DNA of 64,000 bases from Ophiobolus disseminans. Lineage: Eukaryota; Ascomycota; Dothideomycetes; Pleosporales; Phaeosphaeriaceae. The stretch covers positions 458,911-522,910 of the forward strand of contig MU006217.1 in assembly GCA_010093685.1 (NCBI GenBank), given 5' to 3'. The notes beneath the pieces are model-generated. The model was given only the letters and a program-made list of their open reading frames with translations, did no database searches and was not told where the DNA came from. Below, piece after piece: positions 31,885-42,896 of the stretch (within the stretch, counting starts at the first letter, position 1; each line of letters starts with the position of its first letter). Position numbers and translations under genes: made by a program.

Positions 31885-33163
31885 AGCTTTTGAGATGTGC
31901 CGTGGAGGATGGAAAGGGGATTGCATTCAGTCTACATATTGACGTCTTGGTTGGAGGAGATGCAAAAGCGAGTGCATAGCATCATCCTGGATTAGCAGGC
32001 AGCGGATGTACTCTACCGGCGTTCCGGTGGTATCTGAGTCTGGGTGTTCTATATAGAGCATCTTCAGACTGGTGTATTCTATCTAATCAAAACATCCTGT
32101 GCGTTTGAAATGTTTGGGTCGGCATGACCTCGATGCATGATGTGATTGCTCGGACTTTGAAGCCGCCAAGTAGCCATTTGTTCTCCGCTGTGCCAGCCAC
32201 AAATGCGTGTTCGCCCGCCAAGTGGTCGCATTGTTTCTCCATAGATGCATTCGACTCGGGATGTGCGGGATCTCCACAGGGCTGGCACAGCGGCTCGTTT
32301 TCCGAACATCCTCTCAGATGCAAGACATTGCCCAGAAGTTTCGGGAAGTACAGCGAAACACGGTACGCAGCATCACGGAGAACTAAGTGGTGCGGCCGGA
32401 TCTTCCTCGTCGCCCATGCAGGTATGCGACAAGACCGCGAGGAGCAGACCGGGAAGGATTGCTCTGAACGTAATGTGGGTGCGGGACCGCAAGCAATGTG
32501 TAGGACTCGCACCGAGCATGCGCCGAAGCAAAGCGCACGACGACCCCTTTTTCCCGATGGCCGAGCTTAAAGTCAGAACACCGCGGTGTGATTCACGGAA
32601 AAGGGCAGGCTGATTGGGGGGACCTCAGTTAGCACTGGGGGTTGGGAATGGGTGGGACCTGGCGGTGAGGCCGGCGTGTGAAGAAGTGTTTGAGTGGCGG
32701 TCCGGCGTGCGCTGTGTGCGTGGGATTGACAGGCTCGGTTTTATACATGTGTGACGCGGCGGGGCCAGTGAGAGGGTTGGCAATTGTATGATGTGAGAGC
32801 ATCGATATCGCCCCGCGCACATGGAGGGGCAGACAGGAGCTCCGGCCAGACGGTGGATGGTGGGGTGGCTCGATAGCTCGACGAGCTCCATTCTTTTTTA
32901 TGCATGAGCTCGCCGACGGGGCCCTGCAGCAACTCGATTGTGTTTCGATCAGGCCTTGGCTTTGGTCACCTTTTGGAGCTGGCTCGTTTGGGATTAAAGT
33001 TGCGTGGTTGCAGTCACTCGCCAGAGCGATTCTACCACGGTTCCGATACCGCCGCTATATAGATCTCTCGCCCTCGTAGACATTTGCTCCCCAAGTCTCC
33101 TCTCCCCCCCTTCCCTCTCCCACCTCCCCTCCCACTTATTCTTACACGCAGCCGTTATCCAGT
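31885..33163. other. intergenic, CHC1 3' flank and pyruvate carboxylase promoter
   Basis: 1.28 kb without a supportable gene. Overlapping open frames at 32080-32930 on both strands share the same GC-rich bases and show no family features. Confidence 0.5.
33093..33137 (+). promoter_or_regulatory. CT-rich tract before the pyruvate carboxylase start
   Basis: A nearly pure C/T stretch (CTCCTCTCCCCCCTTCCCTC and onward) ends 27 bases before the start codon. CT-rich boxes near the transcription start are typical of highly expressed genes in filamentous ascomycetes. A TATATA (33055-33060) lies just upstream. Confidence 0.55.
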
Positions 33164-36100
33164 ATGGCTTCGCTTGTACCCGATAAGAGTGCCTCGTCGG
33201 CCATCGACGACAACGACTTCGACGAGGGCGGGCATGGCGAGCACCACCCCCACCGAAACTCGGTGCACCACCGCCTGCGAGCAAGCAGCTCGATTATGCA
33301 GCTGAAGAAGCTGCTGGGTACGTTGTCCGGCTCCAATGGTCCCTCTGATAGCTCCCGGGCGCCCTAACAGCTCCGCCAGTCGCCAACCGAGGAGAAATCC
33401 CCATCCGCATCTTCCGCACAGCCCACGAGCTCTCCCTGCACACAGTCGCCGTATACAGTCATGAGGATCGTCTTAGCATGCACAGGCAAAAGGCCGACGA
33501 GGCCTACGAGATTGGTGCCCGCGGCCAGTATACACCCGTCGGAGCTTATCTGGCGGGCGACGAGATCATCAAGATTGCAGTCCAGCACAATGTGAACATG
33601 ATTCACCCTGGCTACGGCTTCCTGTCAGAAAACGCAGAGTTTGCGCGGGCTGTCGAGAAGGCCGGCCTTATTGTGAGTTTCCTCCTACCTCTTTGTTTAC
33701 CCTATGACGCAGCGTGGATGGAGGGGTCGACCCATGCCTATCGCAGCTGTTGAGCGTATCTGTGCCGGAGATGCATGGCGGGGCTTCACTACTTTATCTT
33801 TGCACTATGCGGCGCGTCGCCGATCGCGGGTGCACCAAGACACGCTTGCTTTTTTGGTGCCAATTATAATGTGATCAAGTAAGACTGACAATTATGGAAT
33901 AGTTCGTAGGACCATCGCCCGATACTATTGACGCGCTCGGCGACAAGGTCTCTGCGAGGAAACTTGCCATCAAGTGCAATGTCCCTGTCGTCCCAGGTAC
34001 CCCCGGCCCGGTCGAGAAGTACGAGGATGTCAAGGCGTTCACGGACGAGTTTGGCTTCCCAATCATTATCAAGGCCGCGTTTGGCGGTGGTGGCCGCGGT
34101 ATGCGTGTCGTCCGCGAGCAGGGCACGCTTAAGGATTCATTCGAGCGCGCAACTTCAGAAGCCAAGTCAGCGTTCGGCAACGGCACCGTGTTCGTCGAGC
34201 GCTTCCTCGACAAGCCCAAGCACATTGAAGTCCAGCTTCTCGGTGACAACCTCGGAAACGTGGTTCACTTGTACGAGCGTGACTGCTCGGTGCAGCGTCG
34301 TCACCAGAAGGTCGTTGAGATTGCCCCTGCAAAGGATCTGCCGGTCGAGACACGCGATAACATCCTGGCCGATGCCGTGAGGTTGGCGCAGTCTGTCAAG
34401 TACCGCAATGCGGGTACTGCTGAGTTCCTGGTTGACCAGCAGAACCGGTATGTTTATCTATTGGCTCAGTTGCAACATTTGCTGATCATTAACTAGCTAC
34501 TACTTTATCGAAATCAACCCTCGAATGTAAGTTCAGGCTGTCCTCACAAGTTTGCAACCGATTTTAATACCTCACCAGTCAAGTCGAGCACACCATTACC
34601 GAAGAAGTCACAGGCATCGATATCGTAGCAGCACAGATTCAGATCGCAGCTGGCGCATCGCTCGAGCAGCTTGGTCTGACTCAAGATCACATTTCCACAC
34701 GAGGCTTCGCCTTCCAATGCCGTATCACAACTGAAGACCCCGCACAGAACTTCGCACCAGATACTGGAAAGATTGAGGTGTACCGGTCTGCCGGTGGTAA
34801 CGGTGTCCGTCTCGACGGAGGTAATGGCTTTGCAGGTGCTATCATCACACGTAAGTGTATCCTGGATATACTCGCTGTAAATTGGCTCTTGAAATCTATG
34901 CTAACTTTCGACGACAGCGCATTACGATTCCATGTAGAAGCTCCCGTAAGTCCAATCTCTTCGACAGCCACTGACTGTAATTTAGGTTGGTCAAGTGCTC
35001 ATGCCGTGGGTCCACGTATGAAATTGTAAGTTACCACTCCACGTACGAAGTTGATGTGAGAGATGTACTAACTTTGCCTTTAGGTCCGCCGCAAGATGCT
35101 TCGTGCGCTGGTCGAGTTCCGTATCCGTGGCGTCAAGACCAATATTCCCTTCTTGATCAAGCTTCTTACACATCCTACTTTTGTCGACGGATCGTGCTGG
35201 ACCACCTTCATCGACGATACTCCCGCTCTGTTCGACCTCATTGGATCCCAAAACCGTGCTCAGAAGCTCCTCGCATACCTTGGTGACCTTGCTGTCAACG
35301 GCAGTCAAATCAAGGGCCAAATTGGCGAGCCCAAATTCAAGGGCGAGATTCCAATTCCCAAGATCTACGACAGCCTGGGGAACAAGGTCGACACATCTGT
35401 TCCTTGTACCAAAGGATGGAGAAACATCATTGTCAAAGAAGGCCCCGAGGCTTTCGCCAAAGCTGTTCGTGCCAACAAGGGTTGCTTGATCATGGACACG
35501 ACATGGCGTGACGCCCATCAGTCTCTCCTTGCTACTCGTGTGCGAACAGTCGACCTGCTCAACATCGCCAAGGAGACCAGCCACGCCTACGCCAATGCCT
35601 GGGCTCTTGAGTGCTGGGGAGGTGCCACTTTTGATGTTGCCATGCGCTTCCTTTATGAAGATCCCTGGGAGCGCCTGAGGAAGATGAGGAAGCTCGTACC
35701 CAACATCCCCTTCCAGATGCTTCTCCGTGGTGCCAACGGTGTCGCCTACTCGTCCCTTCCCGACAACGCCATCTTCCACTTCTGTGAACAGGCTAAGAAG
35801 AACGGAGTTGATATTTTCCGTGTCTTTGACGCATTGAACGATGTCGAGCAACTTGAGGTCGGAATCAAGGCTGTCCTTAAGGCCGGAGGTGTTGCTGAGG
35901 GTACCGTATGTTACTCTGGCGATATGCTCAACCCTAAGAAGAAGTACAATCTCGAGTACTACCTCGGGGTAGTGGAGAAGATTGTCGGTATGGGCGCACA
36001 TATACTCGGCATTAAAGACAGTGAGTGGCCTGAATAATTAACCAAAAGCATCTCTGACTTTAGTAGTGGCTGGTGTACTGAAGCCACGCGCCGCCCGCCT

Positions 36101-37425
36101 TCTCATCGGCACTATCCGTGAGAAGTACCCCGACCTTCCAATCCACGTCCACACCCACGACTCCGCCGGTACTGGTGTTGCCTCTATGGTTGCTTGCGCT
36201 GAGGCAGGTGCTGATGGTGTTGATGCTGCCATCGACAGCATGTCTGGCATGACCTCTCAACCAAGCATTGGTGCTATTCTCGCATCTCTTGAGGGCTCCG
36301 ACTTCGATGCTGGTCTCGACGTTCACATGATCCGCAACCTTGACGCCTACTGGGCTCAGCTCCGTCTCCTCTACTCGCCGTTCGAGGCTGGTCTCACCGG
36401 TCCCGATCCCGAAGTCTACGAGCACGAGATTCCAGGTGGTCAGCTCACCAATCTCATCTTCCAGGCTTCGCAGCAAGGTCTGGGTGAGCAATGGGCTCAA
36501 ACAAAGAAGGCTTACGAGCAAGCCAACGACTTGCTCGGCGACATTGTCAAGGTCACTCCCACCTCCAAGGTTGTCGGTGACCTGGCACAGTTCATGGTTT
36601 CCAACAAACTCTCATACGATGATGTTCTGTCCAAGGCCGAGCAGCTCGACTTCCCGTCGTCAGTACTCGAGTTCTTCGAAGGTTTGATGGGTCAGCCATA
36701 CGGCGGGTTCCCTGAACCATTGCGATCACACGCTCTTCGTGAGCGAAGGAAGATGGACAAGCGCCCCGGCCTTTACCTCGATCCTATCGACATCATCAAG
36801 GTGAAGTCCGATCTCAAGGCTAAGTGGGGTGATGCGACTGAGTGCGACGTCGCATCCTCCATTATGTACCCCAAGGTCTTCGAGGACTACAAGAAGTGGA
36901 CGAGCAAGTATGGCGATCTCTCTGTACTGCCAACACGCTACTTCTTGTCGCGTCCAGAGATCGGCGAGGAGTTCCACGTCGAGCTCGAGAAGGGTAAGGT
37001 TCTCATCCTCAAGCTTCTCGCTATTGGTCCGCTATCCGAGCAAACTGGTCTTCGTGAGGTCTTCTACGAGATGAACGGCGAGACACGTACTGTGACTGTT
37101 GAAGATCAGCACGCAGCTATCGAGAACGTATCACGACCAAAAGCCGATCCTACGGACAGCAGCCAGGTCGGTTCGCCCATGTCGGGTGTCTTGGTTGAGG
37201 TTCGTGTGCACGATGGCAGCGAAGTCAAAAAGGGCGACCCTGTTGCTATTCTGAGCGCTATGAAGATGGTAAGTCATTCTGATATACCTAGAAAGCGGAT
37301 CCTGCTAACACATCAACTAGGAAATGGTCATCTCCGCACCTCACTCCGGTAAGGTCAGCAATCTGTCTGTCCGCGAAGGCGATTCGGTCGACTCTGGCGA
37401 TCTTGTCTGCAAGCTTGTGAAGTGA
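33164..37425 (+). CDS. PYC: pyruvate carboxylase, 10 exons
   Basis: Exons 33164-33317, 33380-33672, 33903-34447, 34497-34526, 34579-34850, 34918-34933, 34986-35025, 35084-36020, 36067-37268 and 37321-37425 give 1197 residues, the usual fungal length. Order: a disordered His/Ser-rich N-terminus, biotin carboxylase (VANRGEIPIRIFRT; ATP-grasp loop FGGGGRGM; FIEINPRIQVEH), carboxyltransferase TIM barrel (DTTWRDAHQSL; MRFLYEDPWERL), PYC_OADA region and the C-terminal biotinyl domain with the AMKM lysine. The enzyme makes oxaloacetate from pyruvate, bicarbonate and ATP. No mitochondrial presequence is obvious, in line with cytosolic PYC in fungi. Exon 6 is only 16 nt, and the last intron falls directly after AMKM. 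The intron before exon 2 uses the second of two acceptors (CCGCCAG) to keep LVANRG. Confidence 0.95.
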
Positions 37426-38143
37426 GCGTGTCATGAACATCAACTGTTCCTGAATGGTTACAGGCAAAGTGGACCATGAGATTGGGCACATCGAGTTGTA
37501 CAAGATTTGAAAACGTACAAGACGGTCAGGGGACATTTCTGGATGGGCTGAACACTTGAATAACGATATTTCTACCTAGAACGACGAATGAGTATGTAGT
37601 TACGAATCACCGCGTTGACATGCCAATTTCCAAGTTTGATCTCTTCCCATGAAATCGCAAAGTATGAATTACGTCTTTGCTTCTTGGTCAAAAAAACCTT
37701 AGATTTGTTCATCAGCCAAAGCCTTTCAATATCGCACAAGAACCCGGCACGTCACTTGAGGAAGCAAGATACGCGACATTCGCCAAATTAGTCTTCCTGC
37801 ATATTCATACATCTCTACAAATCTAGATCTCCCCACCCCCGTCCTCGGCCCAAAAGCCAGCGAGATCCTGCAGCACTCCATCCTTCGGTCGTACCTAAAC
37901 AGAGCCCAGCATGGACGGACGGCGAACGACCCTTGAAACTCCAGACACCCGGAAAATGCAAGCGCACAACGGCTACTCTAGGCTCAATGCAAGATGCAGC
38001 CCTACCGTATGACCCGGAAAGAACGCCACGGCGCCGTGTATGCATGCAAGTTGTGAGTCCCCGTTACCCCGGGATGTAGGTCGGGATGTCTCGGAGTGGT
38101 GTGGCTTGTCTCACTCCACGTCACCTCACACTCAAGCTTAGGC
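37426..38143. other. intergenic between convergent PYC and KIN28
   Basis: 718 bases of 3' flanks. The only open frames are short and overlap in antisense; no gene is seen. Confidence 0.5.
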
Positions 38144-39403
38144 TCATCCCATACTCGCGAAATCCAGCTTACGCGCCACTTTATCCGCCCGCCCGTTCGC
38201 TGGCGTTTCTCCACCCTTGCGCTTGAGATCCTCCGCCGCCTTGGCCTCTCCGCCCGCATCTTTTGGTAGTTTTTCCTTCTTCGTCGGTCTGGGCAGGGCT
38301 GTCCAGTATCTGTGTTCGAGGGCCTGTTTGGCTGTGAGACGTTTCTTGGGATCCATAGCCAACATGCCTCTAATCAAATCGACGCCATCCTCCCCAAGTA
38401 GCGGGAACGTGCCGCGCCACCAGCTAGCCGGCTTGCCCATTTTCGCGGCCGTGCTGCCCTTTTGTATACCTGGTTGTTGGCTGGGAGCGACGTAGTACCG
38501 CAGCGTGGATACGCTGGGCCAGTTTTCCTCGGTGGGCGTGCCGAAGTGGTCGCATATAGTAGCCAACTGGCCAATGTCTGTCTCCGACGCGAGGAAGAAG
38601 TTTCGAATAGCGAGTTCGGCGATGACGCAGCCGACGCTCCACATGTCGACTGCGCCGCCATAGTGGTAGCAGCCGTAGAGCAGTTCGGGAGGGCGGTAGA
38701 AGCGCGTTATAACGTTAGATGTCATTGGACGTCCTGGGTCGGCGAAGGAGCGCGCGAGACCGAAATCAGCGAGTTTGACGGTGCCGTCGGCGGCGATGAG
38801 TAAGTTGTTGCCCTTGATATCGCGGTGCAGGACGTAGTTTTCGTGGCAGAACCAGATGGCTTGACAGAGCATGTTGGCCCAGGCTTTGATGTCTGCGCCG
38901 CTGTATGTGAGCTTTCTGTTCTTCCAGAGGCCTTCGAGGTCGCCGAGGGGGAGGTGTTCGAGGACGAGGGAGAGGTTCTGGTCTTTGGTAGAGAAGACGG
39001 CGTGGAGTTTGATGATGTTCGGGTGGGTGAGTTCGGAGAGGAACTTGATTTCGCGGATGGCGTCCATGGCTATGCCGTCCTTGAATTCAGCGTTGAATTT
39101 GATCTTCTTGATGGCGACGAGGGCGTCTGGGTTGTGTCGGTAGTGACCTGCATAGACTATAGCATATGTTCCCTCTCCGAGCCTCTTTCCGCTGACGAAT
39201 TGCCGCCGTACGTCGTCGTTCATTTGTTCTGCTAGGTCAAGGTCGCCATCTTTTGGTGTGCTTGCGGCTGGCGCGACGGCAGGTGAGCGCGTGGCTTTGT
39301 TGCTCGAGGCGAGGATAGCTAGGGCCTTCGATCTGGCGGCGACTGGATCGACTTTGGCGCCTGGCGGGTTCGGTCGCGGGCTGAGTACCACAGGAGAAGC
39401 CAT
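38144..39403 (-). CDS. KIN28: cyclin-dependent kinase of TFIIH (Kin28/CDK7-like)
   Basis: An intronless 419-residue kinase. After a disordered Pro/Ala-rich N-terminus (about 70 residues) come GEGTYAIVY (Gly loop), VAIKKIKF (catalytic Lys), AIREIKFLSEL (the cyclin-binding helix in its CDK7 form), LHRDIKGNNLL (HRD loop), LADFGLARSF (DFG) and the T-loop with PMTSNVITRFYRPPELL. CDK7-type kinases phosphorylate Ser5/Ser7 of the RNA polymerase II CTD within TFIIH and in many fungi activate other CDKs. The APE-type motif reads RFYRPPE instead of the more usual RWYRAPE. The Lys/Arg-rich C-terminus is probably a nuclear signal. It is divergent from the RRM gene. Other CDKs are less likely because of the AIRE helix sequence. 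Confidence 0.85.
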   Translation of the reverse strand: MASPVVLSPRPNPPGAKVDPVAARSKALAILASSNKATRSPAVAPAASTPKDGDLDLAEQMNDDVRRQFVSGKRLGEGTYAIVYAGHYRHNPDALVAIKKIKFNAEFKDGIAMDAIREIKFLSELTHPNIIKLHAVFSTKDQNLSLVLEHLPLGDLEGLWKNRKLTYSGADIKAWANMLCQAIWFCHENYVLHRDIKGNNLLIAADGTVKLADFGLARSFADPGRPMTSNVITRFYRPPELLYGCYHYGGAVDMWSVGCVIAELAIRNFFLASETDIGQLATICDHFGTPTEENWPSVSTLRYYVAPSQQPGIQKGSTAAKMGKPASWWRGTFPLLGEDGVDLIRGMLAMDPKKRLTAKQALEHRYWTALPRPTKKEKLPKDAGGEAKAAEDLKRKGGETPANGRADKVARKLDFASMG

Positions 39404-39763
39404 GGTGAGCTAAAGGAGGTGTGTGCTGAGCAGGTCGGGGTGTGAACGGTCTACTGCGCGTGTAGTGATTGAGGCTCTACGTTCAAGGCGAGGCGCAAGT
39501 GAAATGTACCGTGTGTGCTTCGACGTATAGCTTTGATAGATTGCTCCTCATGATCGCCTAAGACCCTGTCTCCTGTGGGCTCTAGGGTCCTCCTCTTGCG
39601 GCTGTCTTGCTGGTGAATGGAGCGAATGTTGCATGCTCGACCTGACAATGCGGCGACCGACGCACGGCCCCGATTGTTTAGCGTCGACTTTGTGAACTTT
39701 TGCGGGGAGCTCAACTCACCACCTACGCCTCGACTATCCACACACGTCCTCCCTGTAAACATG
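39404..39763. promoter_or_regulatory. divergent promoter of KIN28 and the U1A/U2B''-like gene
   Basis: 360 bases between opposite start codons; both promoters must lie here. No clear TATA box. Confidence 0.55.
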
Positions 39764-40437
39764 GCAACATCCACTCGTGGAGCTCCAGGCACCGTCGCCG
39801 TCGCCAGCAAGGAAGGCATACCGAACCGAACGTAAGTCTCCGTCCGTCCAGTACTTGTGTGCGTCTGAGGCCAACAATATACACAGGGTCGCTAATTGAC
39901 GTAGTCTCTATGTTCGAGGCCTTCCCGACAAGCTCCCAAAAGAAGACTTGAAGCGCAATCTGTACATGCTCTTCGCGACCTATGGCGTTCTTTTGGATGT
40001 GGTGGCCCTCAAGACCATGAAGATGAGAGGACAGGCCCACATTGTGTTCCGAGATCTCGACGCTTCAACACAGGCTATGCGCGCATTGCACAATACCATG
40101 TTCCTCGGCAAATATATGGTACGTCTCATTATATTACAAACGGAAGTCTATAGCTAGTTTATAACCGCTAACGTCTTCGCAGCAAATCGCATACGCAAAA
40201 ACAAAGTCAGACACAATTGCGAAGCTCGACGGATCGTACAAGATGCCCGAAGTCGAGCGAGAGGGGGGATCAGAAGAGGCCGATGCGCCGACAACTGCAT
40301 TCGGCTCTGTACCAGAGAAGGCTGTGCCCGTCAACGCGGCCGATGTGGCGAAGGGACAGAAGAGAGGACGCGATGAGGAAGAAGAAGAGGAGGAGGCCTC
40401 TGGATCCGAGATGGACGTCAGTGACGATTCAGACTGA
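39764..40437 (+). CDS. U1A/U2B''-family snRNP protein (single RRM), 3 exons
   Basis: Exons 39764-39831, 39905-40118 and 40183-40437 give 178 residues. The single RRM (about residues 20-100) has RNP2 as LYVRGLP and RNP1 as MRGQAHIVF, with the KLPKEDLKRNLYMLFATYG helix and the DVVALKTMKMRGQA hairpin diagnostic of U1A/U2B''/SNF. KYMQIAYAKTKSD after the last strand is also family-specific. Such proteins bind the terminal loops of U1 and/or U2 snRNA in the spliceosome. With one RRM and an acidic tail it fits fungal U2B'' (Msl1) better than the two-RRM U1A. The first start ATG is in good context. Confidence 0.9.
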
Positions 40438-40897
40438 GAGGCTGTCATGGAAAAACTCTGACAAGGGACCCTGATACTGGTCGTTGCAAGAGCGACAGGA
40501 GGGTGGATCTGAAGGGATTTTATGATACCCGCAAGCGCCACGCATCCGAGACGCTGGAAATGCTGTAGACTTGGGCCAATGGTTGGGAATATCGATCATA
40601 GTACAGACCTGGCGCTGACTGGATGTAGGGCGCCAAGCTACGAGTATCGTGGGAGCTCGTCACGGATGACGAGGAACAACATAAATGACTAGATGACTAG
40701 AAGACGTGCTCGATCAGCAAGATTAGCAATTGTCACTGTGAAATTTGTTTCTTCTGTATGTATGTATATAAAAGGCACATGTGTGGACTGCTCCTTGCCG
40801 TTCGTTCTTCCTCACTCTTTTCCATTCTTTCACATACCTACCAAACAAGCAAGCATAAGCAAAAAGAGCAAAAGAAATAGCAAAAAAAGAAATTGTT
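40438..40897. other. intergenic between the RRM gene and tRNA-His
   Basis: 3' flank of the RRM gene and 3' flank of the tRNA gene. No other gene is seen. Confidence 0.5.
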
Positions 40898-40977
40898 GGC
40901 GGTACTGGAATTCGAATCCAGGCTTTCACAGCATTGCAAATCCACAATGTGACGTCCTACCCCTAGACTATACCACC
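40898..40977 (-). tRNA. tRNA-His (GUG) with a short intron
   Basis: On the minus strand the acceptor arms GGTGGTA and TACCGCC pair with one G-U. The D arm is GTC...GAC around TAGGGGTAG, the anticodon stem TCACA/TGTGA encloses TT-GTG-G, and the T arm is CTGGA-TTCGAAT-TCCAG. About 10 bases (ATTTGCAATG) between the anticodon-adjacent base and the 3' side of the loop form the canonical intron position. A-box (TAGTCTAGGGG) and B-box (GGATTCGAATTCC) are intact, and a T-rich Pol III terminator (TTTCTTTTTTT) follows the 3' end. Confidence 0.9.
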
Positions 40978-41884
40978 CTTGATTGTTTGGTTGATGAAGG
41001 ATTGAAACTTAGTTATTATATGTAGTATATTAGAATATGAGGTGCTAACAGCGAGAGGATATATGCGGTAAATGGTCTTATGTGCAGAGTGTGGAGTCAC
41101 AAAAGGTTCAAGTGGGTCCTGAAATAGGAGGAGTGAGTCCCTGATAATTAGAAGAAGCAAATGATGTTTATGAGAACCGGTGATGCAAGCAAACTCAGAA
41201 AAAGAACGACTCTAAGATCACTGCCAATCTCCTCAGAGTTTGATACGGGCTCTCCATGCAATCTAGACTACTATGGTTTAACGTGTGTGTTGCTAAAGAC
41301 ACACAAGACGCTCAACAAGATCATGCATGCAACAAACAGGGAAGCGCTGGAATCGAATACACGTCCTAGACCACACCGAACAACACGCGAATCAAAAAGT
41401 AGGAAAGGTCGACCCGTATAGGGACGCAGGCTGACGGCAAGGCATCATGTATCTTTTGCGGTAGCTACTTTCCTGGAAGATGGGTCGGAGTTTAAAGTAT
41501 ATATAGCATACATCGTCGAGGATATAGTCTCGGGGAAACATGTTTTTGTGATGGGTTGAGGGTGATACAGATTAGTAGAGGTGTCAGGGTGTTGACGGGA
41601 ACGTGCATGGAGGTGGTGTCACGAGGAAGTTAGATGCGGGGAGATACGGGTGGAGAAACAAGCATTAAGACGACTAGATCGAGGAGGTGATACTGAAAGC
41701 AATTTATTAGAGCAAGAGAGTGTATTAGAGCAATGTAGATTTTCGTTTTGTAATGAATTCCTGTATACATCTGTAGGCCATGATCTACCACTGGTCATGT
41801 CTTTCTGCTTCTTCTTCATGGTAATCGATGATCTGATTTTGATCCAATCCAGATCCAGCGTCTAAGCCTCCCAGTAGCCCCCAC
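40978..41884. other. intergenic, no gene seen
   Basis: About 900 bases between the tRNA and the broken paralog. It is AT-richer than its neighbours, with only short overlapping open frames. Confidence 0.5.
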
Positions 41885-42896
41885 TCACTCCGTGGTCTTG
41901 GTGAACTTGTACTCAATGATTAGTGTCGAGTGCCCGATGTCTCTTAATTTTTTTTCAGGTGGTTTCAATTCATATGGTGTGATGTCGGTGCTCATTTCAT
42001 GCTCTTTCCCCACAAGAACATGACCGACTCGAGAAACTTCAGGCTGGAGGTTGTCACGCAGGCTAGCTGCATATTTTTCGTGAATCGAACGTTGGTATGA
42101 GAAGACGTCGAAGTGAAAGATGAGCTCGTTCAGCTGAAGGGTGCTAGCGTCGAAGCAGGTGAAATCGAATGAATAAGTCTTAATTCCAGGTACGTTGAAG
42201 CTCGCTTCCAATGTTGACATGAAGAGTCCTGTTGTAATAGTCAGGGTCTTGAGATTGAGCGTCAGTGAGGCAGCAAGTTCCTGAATCCTGGACACCATGC
42301 TGCTGGAATGGATGGCGATACGCGGACCGTGTCCGGAATGGGGAGCCATATATATCGCAAGGAATCCGCTAAGGCTGCAATTGGTGGCAACCGAAAAGCC
42401 TACAAGCGGTGACTTGCTTACGCCTGAGAATTCTTGGCTACGTTTACCCCACCAAGACCATGAAGCATGCGTGAAGAGTTGCTTGAGGCCTTGGGATAGC
42501 ATGGCCTTATTTGTGAGAAGCCAGCATGGCAGACCCACTGTGTCTTCCTTGCCGAACTTGTCGTAACGTAGTTGAATCCATTCATTCTTGTTGTGCGGAA
42601 ACAGCATGGATGCCGAGTACTGCCACAACTCGTGATACACTATAGCCACAAGATGCGGAGTTAGGAATAGTCCCAGATTGTGTGGGTCGCCGTTACTGGC
42701 CCATATCTTTCAGCTCTTGGGGAAGATCCATGAATCAGAAGATCTGCTGTTGGAGACGTTCACTGCGGCGTTTAGGTTGTGTGCTGCGAGTAGGAGGTGC
42801 TGCCTTCGCGTTCTTGGTGAGCTGATTATCTGCGTCAACACCATCGTTGGTGTTGTCGATAGCCCTGGATTTACGTTTTCGAGCGGTTCCCGGCAT
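41885..42896 (-). pseudogene. broken member of the local paralogous family (copy 1)
   Basis: The frame from 42649 to 41885 shares with the two copies at 48-50 kb the segments (V/I)YHELW, GLP.WLLTNKA.LS.GLKQL, an aliphatic middle region and RVGHVLVG, so it is homologous. It has no ATG at its 5' end. Upstream, the same strand has a Lys/Arg-rich N-terminus starting at 42896 (MPGTARKRKS) that runs into an in-frame TGA at 42737-42735 just before MDLPQELKDM. The next 61 bases break the frame before VYHELW; they contain CCTAAC and TATAG like an intron but lack a GT donor in the right phase. It is either a decayed copy or a gene with a non-canonical intron. The family is a fungal-specific F-box-like (PQELR) group without known function. 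Confidence 0.55.

Noticed and set aside
32080..32932. Several overlapping open frames between clathrin and pyruvate carboxylase
   Set aside because: They occupy the same bases on both strands, lack family features and sit in a GC-rich promoter region.
34991..36001. 336-codon minus-strand open frame opposite pyruvate carboxylase
   Set aside because: It is a shadow of strongly biased codons in the carboxyltransferase region; no motif supports it.
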